Of a stretch of 41,500 bases of DNA, positions 31,991 through 39,319 are shown one piece after another. The stretch is from assembly GCA_030602565.1 (NCBI GenBank), contig JAUVZL010000019.1, positions 1 through 41,500 of the forward strand. The letters run 5' to 3'. Under the pieces are notes generated by a model. It did no database searches. It saw nothing but the letters and a program-made list of their open reading frames with translations, and was not told the origin of the DNA. Each line of letters starts with the position of its first letter. The first letter of the stretch is position 1. The stretch is from Candidatus Stahliibacteriota bacterium. GTDB lineage: Bacteria; Hydrothermota; Tepidihabitantia; SM23-42. The translations under genes were made by a program, and so were the position numbers.

Positions 31991-33807
31991 AAGGACTTTT
32001 CCAGCTCCTCTATTTCTTCAGCCAGACGCTGGTATTCTTCAAACACTTTTTTTGCCTTGCGCGGATTATCGAGTACTCCAGGACGAGAAAACGATTCACG
32101 CAAATGCCTTCGGCGCACCTCTTTCTGTGCAATCAGACGTCGCAGTTTGTCCTGTGGCGACTCTTTAATCCTACCTTTCGACTTCTTGCTCACTAATCGT
32201 GGCTGGTTTTTCCCTTTGTTCCACAGATAGTACGAATAATCACCAGGATAATCATATAAGCAGCCATCTTTTAATTCAATGACCCGGGTGGCAAATGATT
32301 CTATCAAATCGCGGTTATGAGAAACCAATATAATAGTTCCTTGATAAGTTAGTATTGCCTGCTTAACGGCAGCTACTGAATCGCGGTCAAGATGATAGGT
32401 CGGTTCATCGAGGATAAGCAAATTTGACGGCTCAATCATTGCCTTCAATATCACAAGGCGCGTTTTTTCACCGCCACTCAGGACGTCTATTCTCTTATTA
32501 ACATCGTCGCCCGAAAAAAGAAACAGACCCAGAAAACCGCGTATATTTATGTTCACCGCTGAAGGAGCATCTTGAGCAACTTCTTCAAGAACAATATTTG
32601 ACGGGTTAAGCTTGAGCAGAATTTCGTGTGAAAATGCACCGATCTTCAGTTTCTCACTGGACTTTCTTATACCACACGTTGGCTCTTCATAACCTGCGAT
32701 GATACGACACAAGGTTGATTTACCTGCGCCATTCTTGCCGATAAGGGCAGTTCTATCTCCCCTTTCAATTACAATATTGACATTGTTTAAGACTGTTTTG
32801 GTGTCGTATTTCATGCCAATGCCCTTTAGTTCAACAATGCGACGACTATGAATCGTTTGGATCGGGAAACAAACTTTCATTTTTTTTCTTTCTGACTCTA
32901 CCTGAATGCGCGCCATGCGTGCTAAATATTTTTCTCGGCTTTTGACTAACCTGGCTTTCTTTTTATTCGCCCGGTTGCGCGCAATGAATTCCTTTATCTC
33001 CTTAATTCTTCTTTGTTGTATCTTGGCAAGGTGTACGATGCGTTGCTTACGTATCTGTGATTCTTTCAGATACCCACTGTAATTCGTGCGATAGCGACGC
33101 ATCTCTCCAGAGTCTATTTCATAGACGCCGATCTTCCCTTTTGGTGTCTTCAAAATCCGGTCAAGAAAGTAGCGGTCATGCGATACAATGATTATTGCAC
33201 CCTCAAAATTCTCCAGATAATTCTCAAGCCACTCAATAGATTCAATATCAAGGTGATTTGTTGGCTCATCGAGCAAGAGTAAGTCAGGTTTGTTAAGAAG
33301 CAACCTCGCCAGGACAATACGCATCTGCCAGCCGCTTGAAAACTCCTGCACAAGCTTGTTGTAATCGTCTTTAACAAAACCTAAACCGTGCACTACCTTA
33401 TAGCCTTTAGCTTCGTAGTCGTAACCGCCAAAGCTATGAAATTCATCCTCAGCACGAGTATACTCCTTTAGTCTTTCTTTGGAGTGCGGGTTCTTTTCAA
33501 GGGATTTCCCGATCTCAGACAACGCTTTAAGGTGCTTATGAAAATCCTGCAGGACTTCATCAATCAATTTATTGCCGTGCAAGACTATTTCTTCCTGAGG
33601 CAGATAACCAATCCTGAGGCTCTTAGGCATGTCAACGTGACCCTTGGTGCCTGAAATCTCGCCGGATATGATGCGGAGCAACGTAGTCTTACCCGTGCCA
33701 TTGGCGCCGACCAAGCCAAATCGGTCGAATTTGTTAACATTAAAGTCAACCTGCGAAAACAGTGTTCGCTCACCTATGCGGTATTCAATATCAACAAGCT
33801 TGAGCAC
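31972..33807 (-). CDS. ABC-F family ATPase (Uup/EttA-like ribosome-associated)
   Basis: 611 residues, soluble. Two ABC cassettes: Walker A GANGTGKTT (about 34-42) with Walker B LLLLDEPTNHLD, and a second GKNGAGKST with LSGGEKTRLV and LLILDEPTYHLD, where Tyr replaces the usual Asn. A basic linker (about 240-310, KKARLVKSREKYLARMARIQ) separates them and a C-terminal charged coiled coil (about 545-605) follows. ABC-F proteins act on stalled or initiating ribosomes. GTG 33807 has no Shine-Dalgarno and lies 5 bases after the -10, so the message is probably leaderless. The stop codon is inside a palindromic repeat. Confidence 0.92.
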   Translation of the reverse strand: MLKLVDIEYRIGERTLFSQVDFNVNKFDRFGLVGANGTGKTTLLRIISGEISGTKGHVDMPKSLRIGYLPQEEIVLHGNKLIDEVLQDFHKHLKALSEIGKSLEKNPHSKERLKEYTRAEDEFHSFGGYDYEAKGYKVVHGLGFVKDDYNKLVQEFSSGWQMRIVLARLLLNKPDLLLLDEPTNHLDIESIEWLENYLENFEGAIIIVSHDRYFLDRILKTPKGKIGVYEIDSGEMRRYRTNYSGYLKESQIRKQRIVHLAKIQQRRIKEIKEFIARNRANKKKARLVKSREKYLARMARIQVESERKKMKVCFPIQTIHSRRIVELKGIGMKYDTKTVLNNVNIVIERGDRTALIGKNGAGKSTLCRIIAGYEEPTCGIRKSSEKLKIGAFSHEILLKLNPSNIVLEEVAQDAPSAVNINIRGFLGLFLFSGDDVNKRIDVLSGGEKTRLVILKAMIEPSNLLILDEPTYHLDRDSVAAVKQAILTYQGTIILVSHNRDLIESFATRVIELKDGCLYDYPGDYSYYLWNKGKNQPRLVSKKSKGRIKESPQDKLRRLIAQKEVRRRHLRESFSRPGVLDNPRKAKKVFEEYQRLAEEIEELEKSLCHHPV

Positions 33808-33812
33808 TGGCT

Positions 33813-33840
33813 ATTTTAATGCAATCCCGGCTTAAGTCAA
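33813..33840 (-). promoter_or_regulatory. Promoter of the ABC-F gene
   Basis: Minus strand TTGACT (33840-33835), 16-bp spacer, TAAAAT (33818-33813). The predicted start coincides with the GTG start codon. Confidence 0.65.
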
Positions 33841-33858
33841 TTAAAATAAAATTAATTC

Positions 33859-33886
33859 TTGACATTTTTATAATTATATGTATAAT
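33859..33886 (+). promoter_or_regulatory. Promoter of the outer-membrane protein gene
   Basis: TTGACA (33859-33864), 16-bp spacer, TATAAT (33881-33886). A leader of about 145 bases follows, with a GTGCATAA-tta-cGTGCAT repeat (33904-33922). Confidence 0.75.
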
Positions 33887-33976
33887 GTCTCAATATGTGC
33901 GGCAGTGCATAATTACGTGCATTTACTCACATAGATAGTGAATATTGTACTTATCCTAATAGATTAAGGAAAGGAG

Positions 33977-34042
33977 GTGGTACAATCAATAATACAAGGT
34001 TTTCGTATTGGAAAGTGGCATTACAAAAAGGAGGCAAAATGA
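33977..34042 (+). CDS. Possible 21-codon leader peptide
   Basis: GTG at 33977 opens a 21-codon frame whose TGA (34040-34042) overlaps the ATG (34039) of the next gene. AAGGA at 33966-33970 lies 6 bases upstream. The tail reads WHYKKEAK. The AAAAAGGAGG ribosome binding site of the big gene is inside the small frame, so translation of the leader would pass over it. Short length makes this tentative. Confidence 0.3.
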   Translation: MVQSIIQGFRIGKWHYKKEAK

Positions 34043-35688
34043 AATATGCCATAACAATAGCGTTAATGCTATCGCTATCGTTTGGACTGATAACTGAATC
34101 ATTCAGATATCAATCAACTGCTAATTTATGGGAGGACGATTATGATCTCCTCTTTGACCCGGCAAGGATTCCGGAAATCGAAGGCTCCAGACTCTGGACA
34201 AGCCTTTCGAACTTTGTTACGGGCAGTGAGGAGTTGTTCTCCAATGGTAGTGTCCCGTTCTTTCTAATCGGGGGCACAAAGAATTTTGGAAAATACTATC
34301 CAGGTCTTGTGTATGACAGAACTTCAGCCAATACTCCGCTTAATACAGGTCTTGTTGATCCATATCTAAATCCAATTTATGGTGAAGGCTCAGTTACGAC
34401 AATAGACTGGACGCTCGATAGTCTTGGGAATAGAACTGATCGGGACGTTACAGTTGAATCAGTAACTGCTTTTGATAAGACTGCTGGAAGTGATTATTAT
34501 GTTGCAGTAGGTACAAGAATGAACAGTTTCCGTTTTGGCCTTGGCTACCTGCATAATGATTCAAAAACCACAATGACTGACCCGGCTAATAACTACACGA
34601 GCTATTATTATGAGGAAGACTATGAAGAGGATACGCTTAAATACAGCGACTCTATTACGTTTGTTGGTGATGATATTACTAAATCAAGCGAAAATGAAAT
34701 CATCCTGAGCGCCTGGCTTGACAAAGAAGTTATGTCTTTTGGCGGTGATGTTCGCTATGAGATGCTGAGTGATAATTCTGAAGCAGTTATTTCTGGATAC
34801 GAAGCAGAATATGCTTTTACAGAGCATCCTGACCATTACTATGTATTGACCTCAGATTTGGATTCAATGCTGCTTCCTGAGTCGGGCAATAGGATTTCTA
34901 TTAACATGAAGATGTTCTATGACTATAACGATTATGCTCAAGGACGTTTTTATGCAGGATTCTTCACTAAATCAACAAGTTATGGTGACGATGCGACATC
35001 CTTTGTAACTCAAACAATCGAGGACGAAAATGATCCTGAGCTCACCCTGGACACAACAACCACGATAAGCGATTATGATGGTGACTTTAGCTCCAACGGA
35101 TTCAGGGCTGGCACCAAACAACTGTTTGAAATCAGTGACCGGTTCAGATTTGCATTCGGATTCTTCTGGAGTATGGCATCAATCAATGATTCAATCACTA
35201 GGATGGACTCAACCTATACATCAACAGTTTATGACGATGGTGATCCTGATACTTTGGTGCAGTTTAGTTACAATGAGTATTCCTATTCAACTGAAACATG
35301 GGCTAAGGTAACTGAAGGTAGCCAGATGACCTTTACGATTCCTATCGGCGTTGAATTTAACCTTTTTGACCCATTTGTTCTGAGAATGGGCGCGCAACAC
35401 TCGATTACAAAGAACGATCTAACAACCGACAATATTCTTGATGCATGGCAACCAGAATACTACTACTATCGCAACACTGATACAGATTCAACCTATGAAG
35501 AGTACCAGTCACCGGTTTCACGCCCTGAAAACTCATATGAGAATGATAATCAGACAATTCCAGCGACCAGTTACTACTACGGTTTTGGTTGGCGCGTTAC
35601 TGATAATTTCCAGCTTGATGTGATGAACTTCAGTGAAATCACCGATTGGGGTAGCTGGAGGCTCTCAGCGACATTTCACTTCGATTAA
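34039..35688 (+). CDS. Hypothetical outer-membrane beta-barrel protein
   Basis: 549 residues from ATG 34039, preceded by AAAAAGGAGG. The signal peptide is about 1-16 (MKYAITIALMLSLSFG). The chain is acidic and rich in Tyr, Thr, Ser and Asp, has alternating strands (FRFGLGYLHNDSKTT, FRFAFGFFWSMASINDS, FVLRMGAQHSITKND) and ends in WRLSATFHFD, an aromatic-rich last strand typical of barrel proteins. I do not recognise a family. It has its own strong promoter and a strong terminator, so it is probably an abundant single-gene product. Confidence 0.75.
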   Translation: MKYAITIALMLSLSFGLITESFRYQSTANLWEDDYDLLFDPARIPEIEGSRLWTSLSNFVTGSEELFSNGSVPFFLIGGTKNFGKYYPGLVYDRTSANTPLNTGLVDPYLNPIYGEGSVTTIDWTLDSLGNRTDRDVTVESVTAFDKTAGSDYYVAVGTRMNSFRFGLGYLHNDSKTTMTDPANNYTSYYYEEDYEEDTLKYSDSITFVGDDITKSSENEIILSAWLDKEVMSFGGDVRYEMLSDNSEAVISGYEAEYAFTEHPDHYYVLTSDLDSMLLPESGNRISINMKMFYDYNDYAQGRFYAGFFTKSTSYGDDATSFVTQTIEDENDPELTLDTTTTISDYDGDFSSNGFRAGTKQLFEISDRFRFAFGFFWSMASINDSITRMDSTYTSTVYDDGDPDTLVQFSYNEYSYSTETWAKVTEGSQMTFTIPIGVEFNLFDPFVLRMGAQHSITKNDLTTDNILDAWQPEYYYYRNTDTDSTYEEYQSPVSRPENSYENDNQTIPATSYYYGFGWRVTDNFQLDVMNFSEITDWGSWRLSATFHFD

Positions 35689-35698
35689 ATCGAATATT

Positions 35699-35734
35699 AA
35701 AAAAGGGAAGGGCTATGCCCTTCCCTTTTTTGTT
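35699..35734 (+). terminator. Rho-independent terminator
   Basis: Stem AAAAGGGAAGGGC (35701-35713) / GCCCTTCCCTTTT (35717-35729), loop TAT, followed by TT-G-TTT. Canonical for the gene ending at 35688. Confidence 0.9.
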
Positions 35735-35736
35735 TA

Positions 35737-36010
35737 GCTCAATGAATTGCCTGCCTGTGCCGGAACCACGGCAGACAGGAGCAACTACAAAGGGAGCGGT
35801 TCAATAAATTGAACAACTACAAGGGGAACACCGTCAATAAATTGCCTGCCTGTGCCGGAACCACGGCAGACAGGAGCAACTACAAAGGGAGCGACTCAAT
35901 AAATTGAGCAACTACAAGGGGAGTGTTCTCAATGAATTGCCTGCCTGTGCCGGAACCACGGCAGACAGGAACAACTACACAAGAGAAAAGAGCCAATAAA
36001 TTGGCAGACT
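35737..36010. repeat. Connector-hairpin array (CAACTACAA family)
   Basis: Head-to-tail small hairpins, each followed by the connector CAACTACAA(A/G)GG. Short units carry NNCAAT-aa-ATTGN'N' stems that co-vary: TTCAAT/ATTGAA (35800-35813), CTCAAT/ATTGAG (35895-35908), GCCAAT/ATTGGC (35991-36005). Long units contain an inserted CCTGCCTGTGCC...GGCAGACAGG hairpin and occur three times (about 35737, 35834, 35928). A further GTGCGGGG hairpin lies at about 36033-36058. Confidence 0.85.
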
Positions 36011-36077
36011 ACAAAAAGGTACTTCTCGATGCCCCCGCACTTTTGCAAAAGTGCGGGGTTACTCGAAGGATAAAATA

Positions 36078-36170
36078 TTACTGTTCGAGCTTGCCCCGTG
36101 AAATACGATACTACAAATACGTTACTATTATTTCACAGGGCTTGTCGAGAACATACATTAAGGAAACTTA
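36078..36170. repeat. TTCTCGACAAG-type palindrome with long loop
   Basis: CTGTTCGAGCTTGCCCCGTG (36081-36100) pairs imperfectly with CACAGGGCTTGTCGAGAACA (36142-36161); ATACATTAAGG follows, as in the other copies. The rest of 36171-36282 shows nothing else. Confidence 0.65.
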
Positions 36171-36282
36171 TCCCGATAAATCCAGCAATTGCAGAAAGAG
36201 GCAATTGAGTGATCAACTGCACTAACTACAACATCCCACCATATCCAGCGTCTATACCCAAACCCATAACCCATTTTTCAAC

Positions 36283-36585
36283 ATGGACCTAAAACAATAC
36301 CAAGTACTAATAAAACAAATATATTTTAAAAAAGATTCTTCAAGGGGGATTAGTAAAACCTTTAACTGGCTGGTCGAGGAGATCGGTGAACTTGCGCGCG
36401 CCATAAGAAAAGGCGAACGCAAGAAAATCAAGGAGGAATTTGCTGACTGTCTCGCCTGGCTCCTTTCAGTCGGTTCAATCCTAAAAATCGACGCTGAAGA
36501 GACAATGGAAAAATACTCGAACGGATGCCCGAAATGCGGGAAAAGTCCGTGTGAGTGTGAGGAAAATCGTATTCGTGATGCGTAA
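36283..36585 (+). CDS. MazG-like nucleotide pyrophosphohydrolase with C-terminal zinc knuckle
   Basis: 100 residues. An all-alpha NTP pyrophosphohydrolase: EEIGELARAI (31-40) and EEFADCLAW (50-58) give the paired acidic metal-binding motifs (ExxE and ExxD). A CPKCGKSPCEC cysteine cluster (about 81-91) probably binds zinc. Such single-domain proteins remove non-canonical NTPs or act in stress responses. No good ribosome binding site is visible; a weak TTGAGT-16-TACAAC pair lies at 36205-36232. It sits between two large repeat clusters, and remnants of another gene begin 20 bases after its stop. Confidence 0.82.
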   Translation: MDLKQYQVLIKQIYFKKDSSRGISKTFNWLVEEIGELARAIRKGERKKIKEEFADCLAWLLSVGSILKIDAEETMEKYSNGCPKCGKSPCECEENRIRDA

Positions 36586-36604
36586 AAGAATAAAGAGCTT
36601 TACA

Positions 36605-36655
36605 GATCTTGATAGTGTACTAAAGGACATTTTGAACACAGTGGAGAAACTATGA
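36605..36655 (+). pseudogene. Truncated 3' end of a DUF559 endonuclease gene
   Basis: Encodes DLDSVLKDILNTVEKL followed by TGA, nearly identical at DNA level to the last 16 codons of the DUF559 gene at 37280-37330. In both places the stop is followed at the same distance by CTCCTCACCCTAACCC. Only the tail of the gene is left. Confidence 0.8.
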
Positions 36656-36979
36656 CTCCTCACCCTAACCCTCTCCTCAGAGAGGAGAGGGGATTTAAGT
36701 GAAGTGCTCTCCTCCATTTCCTCTCCCTTTTCAAAACAGAGGATTCTCTACTCTATTTCCTCTCCCTTTTCAAGGGAAACGCACATACTCCATTTTCTCT
36801 TCCTTTTCAAAACAGAGGATTCTCCACTCTATTTCCCTTCCCAAGGAAGAGTTACCATACTCCATTTCCTCTCCCTTCTCAAAACAGAGGATTCTCCACT
36901 CTATTTCCCTTCCCAAGGAAGAGTTACCATACTCCATTTCCTCTCCCTTTTCAAGGGAGAGGATAAAGGTGAGGGTTAA
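36656..36979. repeat. CCTCACCC...GGTGAGGGTT palindrome, copy B (expanded)
   Basis: Begins CTCCTCACCCTAACCCTCTC and ends AAAGGTGAGGGTTAAA. The middle is expanded by a 72-bp tandem duplication (AAAACAGAGG at 36809 and 36881) alternating CCTCTCCCTTTTC with partner-less or matching arms. Open frames across it are repeat translations. Confidence 0.85.
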
Positions 36980-37330
36980 ATCAATAAAAGACTAAAAATT
37001 CACAGAGCACGCCAATTACGCAAAGATATAACAGATGCCGAAAGAAAATTATGGAGTAAATTAAGGAATAGACAATTAGCAAATCTTAAATTTAGACGAC
37101 AAGTCGCAAAAGGCCCATATTTCCTCGATTTCTGTTGTCCTGAGAAAAATTTAGTCATTGAAGTAGACGGCGGTCAACATTATGCAGAGGAAAGACAATC
37201 GTGTGATAGAACTCGCGATAAGTACCTTAAGCAACTCGGTTTGAAGGTAGTTCGATATTCAAATAGAGATGTTCTGTTGGATCTTGACAGTGTATTAAAA
37301 GATATTTTGAATAAAGTGGAGAAATTATAA
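36980..37330 (+). CDS. DUF559-family endonuclease-like protein without a canonical start codon
   Basis: 116 codons, complete by family length (about 115-125). The frame runs from just after an in-frame TAA (36977-36979) to TAA 37328-37330. Residues LRKDITDAERKLWSKLRNRQL, FRRQVAKGPYFLDFCCPE, LVIEVDGGQH and LGLKVVRYSNRDVL are the hallmarks of DUF559 (PD-(D/E)xK, related to very-short-patch repair nucleases), with the acidic Asp, Glu and Asp plus His in place. There is no ATG, GTG or TTG before the domain; ATC 36980 or ATT 36998 would have to start it, or it has lost its start. GTGAGGG, part of the repeat, lies 5-8 bases before ATC. It is directly flanked by copies B and C of a palindromic repeat. 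Confidence 0.8.
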   Translation: MNKRLKIHRARQLRKDITDAERKLWSKLRNRQLANLKFRRQVAKGPYFLDFCCPEKNLVIEVDGGQHYAEERQSCDRTRDKYLKQLGLKVVRYSNRDVLLDLDSVLKDILNKVEKL

Positions 37331-37543
37331 CTCCTCACCCTAACCCTCTCCTCAGAGAGGAGAGGGAACTATGATGGAGTAATCTCCTCAGAGAGGAGAG
37401 GGAACTATGATGGAGTAATCTCCTCAGAGAGGAGAGGGAACTATGATGGAGTAATCTCCTCAGAGAGGAGAGGGGATTTAAGTGAAGTGCTCTCCTCCAT
37501 TTCCTCTCCCTTTTCAAGGGAGAGGATGAAGGTGAGGGTTAAC
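37331..37543. repeat. CCTCACCC...GGTGAGGGTT palindrome, copy C (expanded)
   Basis: Begins CTCCTCACCCTAACCCTCTC and ends GAAGGTGAGGGTT. It is expanded by a 36-bp tandem unit, CTCCTC-aga-GAGGAG plus GGGAACTATGATGGAGTAAT, starting at 37348, 37384, 37420 and 37456. The last copy continues into the standard ggatttaagtgaagtg sequence. Confidence 0.87.
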
Positions 37544-37564
37544 GAAAGAAAGAAAGGAGACGGT

Positions 37565-38650
37565 ATGACCTTAATTTTACTAGCCGCGATTTTTGCCCTG
37601 GCACCGCCTGGTCAGGTACGCGCCTATGATACACCCAGTGACGGCGGTGAAGCGATAATCATTGAGTGGCAATTATCGCAAGATGATGCAGCTCTTACTG
37701 GCTATGAAATCTACCGCAGCGAAGACGGCGTAGATTTCCAAAAAGTTGGGTTTCTCGGTAGAGGTCGCACAAGTTATGAGGACGAAACAGAGGATGATAA
37801 AACATACTTTTACAAGGTTGCTGCAGTATCTGATACTGCAAGAACATTGTCCGAACCAACCCCGCAAGTAATGAGTAGTCCCCAATGGCTAAATCGTGAA
37901 AAAATCAATATTTTTATAGCAATGTTCCTTTTTGGTGGTCTTATTCTGTACTTTATTTATCATGCACGTAAAGGCAAAGAGCTCTTCATAAGAAAGATCG
38001 CAGGATTGCAAGCGGTTGATGACGCGGTTGGCCGCGCCACTGAAATGGGAAAACCGATACTCTATTCGCTCGGCCTCGGGTTTGTTGAAGACATTGCAAC
38101 CATCGCCTCACTAAACATCCTCAGCGAAGTTGCTAAAAAGTGTGCCAAGTATGACACACAGCTCATATGTCCAAATAACCGACCGATTGTCTATACTGTA
38201 GCAAGGGAAATTGTCAAAGAAGCATACACTGAAGTTGGCAGACCTGATGCATTTGACCCAGACAGTGTTTATTTTTTAACTGATTCGCAATTCGCCTATG
38301 CTGCCGGTGTTAGTGGAATCATGGTTAGAGAAAAACCAGCAACGAACTTTTTTATTGGTTATTTCTATGCAGAATCACTCATTCTCGCAGAAACCGGTGC
38401 TTCAACCGGTGCCATTCAAATCGCCGGCACTGATGCCCTTGCACAGTTACCGTTTTTCATTACTGCTTGTGACTATACACTCATCGGTGAAGAGCTGTAC
38501 GCTGCTTCAGCCTACATCTCAAGAGAACCGCTTCTTCTTGGTGCAATCAAAGGTGAAGATTGGGGGAAACTGATAATCGGCACAGTACTCATTGTTGCAT
38601 CGATATTAGGCCTTCTAACAAAATTTCCAATCCTTGGTTTGTTTAGATAG
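37565..38650 (+). CDS. Membrane protein: signal peptide, fibronectin type III, DUF6754-like domain
   Basis: 361 residues from ATG 37565, with AAAGGAG 10 bases upstream; a start further upstream would encode repeat sequence. Signal peptide about 1-20 (ending VRAYD), a fibronectin III domain (about 22-105: AIIIEWQLSQDD, GYEIYRSEDGVDF, YFYKVAAVSD), a membrane helix (about 115-135), then a large domain (about 140-330: AVGRATEMGKPILYSLGLG, LICPNNRPIVYTVAREIV, AAGVSGIMVREKPATNFFIG, AETGASTGAIQIAGTD) and a final helix. The large domain resembles DUF6754 from memory. First gene of a four-gene operon. Confidence 0.8.
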   Translation: MTLILLAAIFALAPPGQVRAYDTPSDGGEAIIIEWQLSQDDAALTGYEIYRSEDGVDFQKVGFLGRGRTSYEDETEDDKTYFYKVAAVSDTARTLSEPTPQVMSSPQWLNREKINIFIAMFLFGGLILYFIYHARKGKELFIRKIAGLQAVDDAVGRATEMGKPILYSLGLGFVEDIATIASLNILSEVAKKCAKYDTQLICPNNRPIVYTVAREIVKEAYTEVGRPDAFDPDSVYFLTDSQFAYAAGVSGIMVREKPATNFFIGYFYAESLILAETGASTGAIQIAGTDALAQLPFFITACDYTLIGEELYAASAYISREPLLLGAIKGEDWGKLIIGTVLIVASILGLLTKFPILGLFR

Positions 38651-38659
38651 GAGAATAAG

Positions 38660-39319
38660 ATGAAGAAGAAATTTCCTTTATTTCTTGTTTTCGCATTTGG
38701 CATTCTCGGTATCATCCCGTTTATTGTCCCTCACCCAATTGTGCAGAACATTGACGAATCAATACGTAATGACATTCTCAAAATCCTTGTGGCATTCGCC
38801 CTTGTTTTGGGACTCGGCAGTCTACTAAAAGTACACATGGACAAGATCAAACGCAAGCGAGAAAGTTGGCAGTACTCCTGGATTCTGATTATTTCGTTTC
38901 TTGTCAGTTCTATCATTGGTCTTTTTGGCGGCGTCGAAGGTGCTGGACCACTACGGACTTTTATCGGTTCATTTCACTTTGATATTCAAACCCTCTATGA
39001 AAATATCTTCATGCCGCTTGGTGCTACGATGTTTGCACTACTTGCATTCTATATGGCATCAGCATCATACCGTGCATTCCGCGCCCGTTCATTTGAAGCA
39101 ACTTTGCTCTTAATTACAGCATTCATCATAATGATAGGTATAATACCACTCGGCGAGAAGATCTCACCGCACTTACCTTCATTTGCTCAATGGATAATGA
39201 CGGTTCCGAATGTTGCGGGACAAAGGGGGATATTATTAGGTGTTGCCCTTGGAATAATTGCCACTTCACTCAAGATAATCTTAGGTATAGAACGCAACTG
39301 GCTTGGGGGTGGTGAATGA
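38660..39319 (+). CDS. Six-helix membrane protein of the DUF6754 operon
   Basis: 219 residues. AGGAG precedes ATG 38660, 9 bases after the previous stop. Six predicted membrane helices (about 5-25, 38-56, 72-93, 113-135, 150-168, 188-208) with a charged loop MDKIKRKRES between helices 2 and 3. No family recognised. ATGA overlap with the next gene. Presumably part of a complex with its neighbours. Confidence 0.72.
   Translation: MKKKFPLFLVFAFGILGIIPFIVPHPIVQNIDESIRNDILKILVAFALVLGLGSLLKVHMDKIKRKRESWQYSWILIISFLVSSIIGLFGGVEGAGPLRTFIGSFHFDIQTLYENIFMPLGATMFALLAFYMASASYRAFRARSFEATLLLITAFIIMIGIIPLGEKISPHLPSFAQWIMTVPNVAGQRGILLGVALGIIATSLKIILGIERNWLGGGE

Noticed and set aside
34015-34038. GTG start for the outer-membrane protein
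   Set aside because: ATG 34039 has a far better ribosome binding site and begins a normal signal peptide.
35737-36010. CRISPR-like array
   Set aside because: The variable parts are palindromes that recur with co-varying arms, not unique spacers.
36699-36995. Two overlapping open frames rich in Ser, Phe and Pro
   Set aside because: Both are translated copies of the CCTCTCCC palindrome block; the real gene here is the following DUF559 frame.
37348-37490. 36-bp regularly spaced repeats as a CRISPR array
   Set aside because: The repeats are contiguous with no unique spacers, and no cas genes are nearby; they are tandem duplications inside a palindromic element.
37487-37564. Upstream start for the FN3/DUF6754 protein
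   Set aside because: The extra 26 residues are translated palindrome; the signal peptide and AAAGGAG point to ATG 37565.
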